Below are positions 59,822 through 64,000 of a stretch of 64,000 nt of DNA, piece after piece. Source of the DNA: Massilia sp. Root351 (GTDB lineage: Bacteria; Pseudomonadota; Gammaproteobacteria; Burkholderiales; Burkholderiaceae_D). Both the position numbers and the translations under genes were made by a program. The DNA lies in the NCBI RefSeq assembly GCF_001425045.1, contig NZ_LMDJ01000012.1:670141-734140 (forward strand), written 5' to 3'. Within the stretch, counting starts at the first letter, position 1, and each line of letters starts with the position of its first letter. Below the pieces are notes generated by a model. The model did not search any database. It was not told the DNA's origin and saw only the letters and a list, made by a program, of their open reading frames with translations.

Positions 59822-61888
59822 ATGAACAATGGCGGGCAGGTGGCGGCCCAAAAGGTCGCCGCCGCTTCCTTGCACGACGTGATCGAGCTGCTGGCCGATG
59901 CGTTCTACGTGCTTGACGACGCGGGGCAGTTTGTACTCTGGAACCATCGCGTCGAACTGGCCACCGGCCTGGCGCCGCAGCTCTTGCGGTCGATCCACAT
60001 GCTGGACCTGTTCCATCCCGACGACCGGCCCGCTGTGTCGCGCGCCTTCTGCAGCGCACTCCAGGACGACGCCCCGGTCCACATCGAAGCCCGCCTGCTG
60101 TGCGGCGCCGCCGTCCTGCCCTACCTGTTCTGCGCCGCCCGCATGCAGGCGGCCGGCGGCAACTACCTGCTCGGCACCGCCGTCAACCTGTCCCACCTGC
60201 AGCAACGCGGCGAACTGGCGGAGCTGCGCGACCGGGCCTTGCACGCGGCCAACAACGGCATCGTCATCACGCGCAGCAGCGGCAAGGACAATCTCATTGA
60301 ATACGTCAACCCGGCGTTCGAGCGCATCACCGGCTACAGCCGCGAGGAAATGCTGGGACAGGATTCCCGCTTCATGGCCGCCGACGAGCAGGATGCGGCG
60401 CAGCGCGCCGAACTCGCTGCCGCGATCGCGGCCAACCGGCCCGTCACGGTGGTGCTGCACAATGTGCGCAAGAACGGCGAACGGTTCTGGAACCGGCTGT
60501 CGGTGACGCCGGTGTCCGACGTCCAGGGCCACGTGACGCACTTCATCGGCATCATCGAGGACATCACCGAGCTGAAGGAGCGCACCGCCCAGCTGGAGTA
60601 TCAGGTCACGCACGACCCGCTGACCGGCGTGGCCAACCGCACCTTGCTGCGCGACCGCCTGGAACATGCGCTGCACGCGGCGCGCCGCAGCGGCCACCTG
60701 GTGGCGGTGGTGCTGCTCGATCTGAACAAGTTCAAGGAAATCAACGACACCATGGGCCACGACGCCGGCGACCACGTGCTGTGCATGGTGGCGCAGCGCC
60801 TGCAGTCCGCGCTGCGCGACAGCGACACGGTGGCCCGCCTGGGGGGCGACGAGTTCGTGCTGGTACTGGCCGAACAGCCCTCGCTGCGCTTCACGCTGCG
60901 CATGATAGAACGCATCCGCGCCGCCCTGGCCGACGAACTGCAATTCGAAACCCAAAGCCTGCCGGTCGGCGCCAGCATGGGTGTGGCGGTCTACCCCAAC
61001 GACGGCGACAGCTTCAGCGTGCTGCTGCGCGCTGCGGACGCCGCCATGTACAAGAGCAAGAGCGGCAGCCCGAACGCGGTGCACTTCCACTCGCCCGACA
61101 TGGCCAGCGCCTCGGAGGCGCGGCGCCGCATGGAGCAGGCGCTGCGCGACGCGCTCACTGGCGACAGCCTGTATCTGAAATACCAGCCCAATGTGTGCGT
61201 GCAGACCGGGCGCGTGGTGGGCGTGGAAGCGCTGCTGCGCTGGCGCCATCCGCAGCTGGGCGAACTGCTGCCGGCCATGTTCCTGAACGAAGCCGAGGAG
61301 AACGGCCTGATCGTGCCGCTGGGACGGCGCGTGCTGGAGGAAGTCTGCGCCACCATCAAGCGGCTGCACCAGCTGGGCTACGCCGGCCTGCCGGTCACGA
61401 TGAACGCCTCCTACCGCGAATTCGGCCAGCGCGACTACCTGCCGCACATTGCGCGCACGCTGGCGCACCACGGCATCGAGCCGGCCAGCCTGGAACTGGA
61501 ACTGCGCGAAACGCAGCTGATGCGCAATCCGGACGTGGCGCGGCGCCTCAGCGCGGGGGTGCATGAAATGGGCTTGCGGATGGCGATGGACGAATTCGGC
61601 GGCGGCGCCTCCAACCTGACCTGCTTGCGCGCTTTGCGGCTGGACCAGCTGAAGATGGCGCCGGCCCCGGTGCGCGAGATCGGCGCGCAAGGACTCAGCG
61701 GCGCCCTGGCCAAGACCATGCTCGACATCGGCCGCAACCTGGAAATCAAGGTGGTGGCCACCGGCGTGGAAACCCGCGCCCAGCGCGACTTCCTGGCCCA
61801 GCACGGCTGCGCGGGCATGCAAGGGCATTACGTCAGCCAGCCCCTGACGCGCCCCAACTTCGAACAGTGGTTGCAGCGCCGCGCATGA
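59822..61888 (+). CDS. PAS-PAS-GGDEF-EAL cyclic-di-GMP signalling protein
   Basis: This 688-residue cytosolic protein has a first PAS (about 15-125), then a second PAS with PAC (about 135-255) that resembles LOV domains (NPAFERITGYSREEMLGQDSRF) but has Ser182 where LOV photoreceptors have the reactive Cys. The GGDEF domain has an intact GGDEF (341-345). The EAL domain starts at 469 (GVEALLRW). In the EAL domain the double Asp is Asp590-Glu591 (MDEFGGGAS), and LKID reads LKMA, so phosphodiesterase activity may be weak. There is no membrane helix. The ribosome-binding site is GGGGGCGAT. It is the last gene before gltA on the other strand. Confidence 0.93.
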   Translation: MNNGGQVAAQKVAAASLHDVIELLADAFYVLDDAGQFVLWNHRVELATGLAPQLLRSIHMLDLFHPDDRPAVSRAFCSALQDDAPVHIEARLLCGAAVLPYLFCAARMQAAGGNYLLGTAVNLSHLQQRGELAELRDRALHAANNGIVITRSSGKDNLIEYVNPAFERITGYSREEMLGQDSRFMAADEQDAAQRAELAAAIAANRPVTVVLHNVRKNGERFWNRLSVTPVSDVQGHVTHFIGIIEDITELKERTAQLEYQVTHDPLTGVANRTLLRDRLEHALHAARRSGHLVAVVLLDLNKFKEINDTMGHDAGDHVLCMVAQRLQSALRDSDTVARLGGDEFVLVLAEQPSLRFTLRMIERIRAALADELQFETQSLPVGASMGVAVYPNDGDSFSVLLRAADAAMYKSKSGSPNAVHFHSPDMASASEARRRMEQALRDALTGDSLYLKYQPNVCVQTGRVVGVEALLRWRHPQLGELLPAMFLNEAEENGLIVPLGRRVLEEVCATIKRLHQLGYAGLPVTMNASYREFGQRDYLPHIARTLAHHGIEPASLELELRETQLMRNPDVARRLSAGVHEMGLRMAMDEFGGGASNLTCLRALRLDQLKMAPAPVREIGAQGLSGALAKTMLDIGRNLEIKVVATGVETRAQRDFLAQHGCAGMQGHYVSQPLTRPNFEQWLQRRA

Positions 61889-62040
61889 CCTGTGGACTGC
61901 TTGCCACGTTGCGTGCGTGCCGTGGAATCCGGTTTTGCGATAGTGCGGATGGGATCGGGCGGACACGGCATTGAACACCAGCCTGTCCGCATACTTTTGC
62001 AGCCTGCGCCGCGTCAAGCCCCGCGGTCGCGACCGGACAT

Positions 62041-62066
62041 AAAAAAAGCGGGCCGAAGCCCGCTTT
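62041..62066 (-). terminator. Rho-independent terminator of gltA
   Basis: A perfect 9-bp stem AAAGCGGGC / GCCCGCTTT with a 4-base loop is followed on the minus strand by a T run (complement of 62041-62047). It lies 25 bases after the gltA stop. The rest of the 203-base gap to the GGDEF-EAL gene holds nothing recognisable. Confidence 0.88.
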
Positions 62067-62091
62067 CTGTTGTGCTGCTACCGGCCGGCGA

Positions 62092-63393
62092 TTAACGCTT
62101 GTCCAGCGGCGGCACGTCGCGGTTGGTAGCGCCGACGAACAGCTGGCGCGGACGGCCGATCTTCTGCTCTGGATCGGCAATCATTTCGTTCCACTGCGCG
62201 ATCCAGCCGATGGTACGGGCCATGGCGAAGATACCGGTGAACAGCGACACTGGGATGCCCAGCGCGGACTGCACGATGCCCGAGTAGAAGTCCACGTTCG
62301 GGTACAGCTTGCGCGACACGAAGTATTCGTCGTTCAGTGCAATCTTTTCCAGTTCCATGGCCAGCTTGAACAGCGGGTCGTCCTGCAGGCCCAGCTCTTC
62401 CAGCACTTCGTGGCAGGTTTCGCGCATCAGCTTGGCGCGCGGGTCGAAGTTCTTGTACACGCGGTGACCGAAGCCCATCAGCTTGACGCCGGAGTTCTTG
62501 TCTTTCACTTGCGCGATGAAGGCAGGGATGTTCTCGACCGAGCCGATTTCCTTCAGCATGGTCAGTGCCGCTTCGTTGGCGCCGCCGTGGGCAGGGCCCC
62601 ACAGGCAGGCGATACCGGCAGCGATACAGGCGAACGGGTTGGCGCCCGACGAACCGGCCAGGCGGACGGTCGAGGTCGATGCGTTCTGCTCATGGTCCGC
62701 GTGCAGGATCAGGATGCGGTCCAGCGCGCGCACCAGCACGTCGTTGACCTTGTATTCTTCGCAAGGATTGCCGAACATCATGCGCATGAAGTTGGCGCTG
62801 TACGACAGGTCGTTGCGCGGGTACACGAACGGCTGGCCGATCGAGTATTTGTAGGCCATGGCGACCAGGGTCGGCATCTTGGCGATCAGGCGGATGGCCG
62901 ATACTTCACGGTGCTTGGCATCGTTGATGTCCAGCGAGTCGTGGTAGAACGAGGCCAGCGCGCCGACGGTGCCGACCAGCACCGACATCGGGTGCGCGTC
63001 GCGGCGGAAGCCGCGGAAGAAGAATTGCATCTGCTCGTGGACCATGGTGTGCTTGGTCACGGTGTCGACGAATTTGGCCTTCTGCTCGACATTCGGCAGT
63101 TCGCCGTTCAGCAGCAGGTAGCACGACTCCATGAAGTCGGCGTTCACGGCCAGCTGTTCGATCGGGTAGCCGCGGTACTGCAGCTCGCCCTTGTCGCCGT
63201 CGATGTAGGTGATCGACGAGTTGCACGCTGCGGTGGACATGAAGCCCGGGTCGTAGGTGAACTTGCCGGTGCCGGCGTACAGTTTGCGGATGTCGATGAC
63301 GTCCGGGCCGACCGTGCCCTTGTAGATAGGGAACTCGACCGATGGGCTGCCGTCAGAGAACGACAGTGTAGCTTTGTTGTCAGAGATGTTCAT
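62092..63393 (-). CDS. gltA: Citrate synthase (type II)
   Basis: GltA condenses oxaloacetate and acetyl-CoA at the entry of the TCA cycle. The 433-residue protein has the Gram-negative hexameric type II form: an N-terminal beta domain (FPIYKGTVGPDVIDIRKLY), HADHEQNASTSTVR with an active-site His, and GFGHRVYKNFDPRA with the second His and catalytic Asp region. AGGAAGAG precedes the ATG. It follows sdhE by 99 bases. Confidence 0.98.
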   Translation of the reverse strand: MNISDNKATLSFSDGSPSVEFPIYKGTVGPDVIDIRKLYAGTGKFTYDPGFMSTAACNSSITYIDGDKGELQYRGYPIEQLAVNADFMESCYLLLNGELPNVEQKAKFVDTVTKHTMVHEQMQFFFRGFRRDAHPMSVLVGTVGALASFYHDSLDINDAKHREVSAIRLIAKMPTLVAMAYKYSIGQPFVYPRNDLSYSANFMRMMFGNPCEEYKVNDVLVRALDRILILHADHEQNASTSTVRLAGSSGANPFACIAAGIACLWGPAHGGANEAALTMLKEIGSVENIPAFIAQVKDKNSGVKLMGFGHRVYKNFDPRAKLMRETCHEVLEELGLQDDPLFKLAMELEKIALNDEYFVSRKLYPNVDFYSGIVQSALGIPVSLFTGIFAMARTIGWIAQWNEMIADPEQKIGRPRQLFVGATNRDVPPLDKR

Positions 63394-63454
63394 GGACTCT
63401 TCCTTCTTGGAGAGATGCGGCTTATAAAAAAAACTTCTAAACTTCCGGCGGCGC

Positions 63455-63483
63455 GGGCGGCCCGCCCAGCATATGGGCCGCCC
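63455..63483 (-). promoter_or_regulatory. Hairpin between sdhE and gltA
   Basis: A perfect 9-bp GGGCGGCCC / GGGCCGCCC stem with an 11-base loop starts 9 bases after the sdhE stop. A T run (complement of 63426-63433) follows 21 bases further on the minus strand. It may end or weaken the sdh transcript before gltA. Confidence 0.45.
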
Positions 63484-63492
63484 TGGCGCAGA

Positions 63493-63774
63493 TCAGGCGA
63501 GACGCAGACGTTGCAGCAGTGCGCGCACATGCGGCAGATCGATCTCGCCTTCCGGCTCTGCGCGAGCCAGCACCAGATCCATCAGCGCATTGTCCGACAA
63601 GTCGAGGAGCCGCGTGAACGCGTCCACTTCCTCGTCGGTCAATTCAGTTTCATGCGCATCGAGGAAACGAGTCAGGATGATATCGTTTTCCAGCAAACCC
63701 CGGCGTGCGCGCCAGCGCAGGCGCGCACGGTTTGCCGGGTCGGCCTGATGCGCAGGCTTTTCCATGTCGCTCAT
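63493..63774 (-). CDS. sdhE: Succinate dehydrogenase assembly factor SdhE
   Basis: SdhE helps attach FAD covalently to SdhA and is homologous to SDH5/SdhAF2. The 93-residue helical protein carries the diagnostic RARRGLLENDIILTRFLD motif (RGxxE). ATG 63774 starts one base after the sdhB stop, so it is the last gene of the sdhCDAB-sdhE operon. Confidence 0.95.
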   Translation of the reverse strand: MSDMEKPAHQADPANRARLRWRARRGLLENDIILTRFLDAHETELTDEEVDAFTRLLDLSDNALMDLVLARAEPEGEIDLPHVRALLQRLRLA

Positions 63775-63775
63775 A

Positions 63776-64000
63776 TCAAATCGAGCGGCGAACCATCAGT
63801 TCCTTGATCTTGCCGATCGCCTTGTTCGGGTTCAGGCCTTTAGGGCAGACGTCGACGCAATTCATGATCGAGTGGCAGCGGAACAGGCGGTACGGGTCTT
63901 CCAGGTTGTCCAGGCGCTGGCCGGTCGCTTCGTCGCGCGAGTCGGCGATGAAGCGGTAGGCTTGCAGCAGGCCGGCAGGACCGACGAACTTGTCCGGATT
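63776..64000 (-). CDS. sdhB: Succinate dehydrogenase iron-sulfur subunit, C-terminal part (partial)
   Basis: Only the last 74 codons are in the window; the gene continues beyond the right edge. The visible segment reads GPAGLLQAYRFIADSRDE, then RCHSIMNCVDVCPKGLNP, which carries Cys ligands of the C-terminal [4Fe-4S]/[3Fe-4S] clusters, and ends VRRSI. It transfers electrons from SdhA to quinone. The stop lies 1 base before sdhE. Identity is clear from the Cys pattern and context. Confidence 0.94.
   Translation of the reverse strand, partial: NPDKFVGPAGLLQAYRFIADSRDEATGQRLDNLEDPYRLFRCHSIMNCVDVCPKGLNPNKAIGKIKELMVRRSI

Overview
The window is dense, GC-rich chromosomal DNA from a betaproteobacterium. 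Gene content and order point to Burkholderiales, family Oxalobacteraceae (Massilia / Duganella / Janthinobacterium group). Examples are hfq-hflX-hflK-hflC-hisZ-purA, der-bamB-yfgM-hisS-ispG-rodZ-pilW-rlmN-ndk, surE-pcm-nlpD-rpoS-rlmD and sdhB-sdhE-gltA / odhA-odhB-lpdA-zapE. The family assignment is inferred from synteny and protein character, not from a database search. I found no rRNA, tRNA, CRISPR array, insertion sequence or prophage gene.

Layout. 1-5548 (+): a heavy-metal RND efflux operon czcCBA, with czcC cut by the window edge; a secreted protein of unknown function converges on it. 6683-17148 (-): two tandem terminators, a phosphoribosyltransferase, purA, hisZ, hflC, hflK, hflX, hfq, der, bamB and yfgM. 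17192-23413 (-): hisS, ispG, rodZ, pilW/pilF, rlmN and ndk, mostly overlapping or nearly so. 23622-24305 (+): a Bax-inhibitor-1 family membrane protein. 24363-32236 (-): pbpC and a giant alpha-2-macroglobulin gene, overlapping by 4 bases. 32409-35099 (+): a TonB-dependent receptor. 35113-40331 (-): rlmD, rpoS, nlpD, pcm and surE.

40458-43024 (-) holds the best candidate for an undescribed system. A 202-residue TIR-domain protein sits 8 bases upstream of a 649-residue protein that joins a ParA/MinD-like ATPase with a variant P-loop to kinesin-light-chain-type TPR repeats. 43223-49585 then carries a quinone oxidoreductase, a stretch of palindromic repeats, a DinG/YoaA-type helicase, a small DUF465 protein, a PP2C phosphatase, a Lys/Ala-rich secreted protein and zapE.

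49669-55714 (-) is the 2-oxoglutarate dehydrogenase operon (odhA, odhB, a SHOCT-PspC protein, lpdA). 62092-64000 (-) holds gltA, sdhE and the 3' end of sdhB. The roughly 6 kb between these TCA blocks (55926-61888) is accessory-looking: a LysR regulator, a metallo-beta-lactamase-fold protein with an altered metal motif, a leucine-rich-repeat/protein-kinase fusion, an orphan BlaI-type repressor with three operator-like boxes, and a PAS-PAS-GGDEF-EAL protein. Part of this segment uses more AT-ending codons than the rest of the window, which suggests transfer.

Coordinates for CDSs include the stop codon. Several starts were moved inward from the longest open frame on the basis of ribosome-binding sites, overlap with neighbours or family length.
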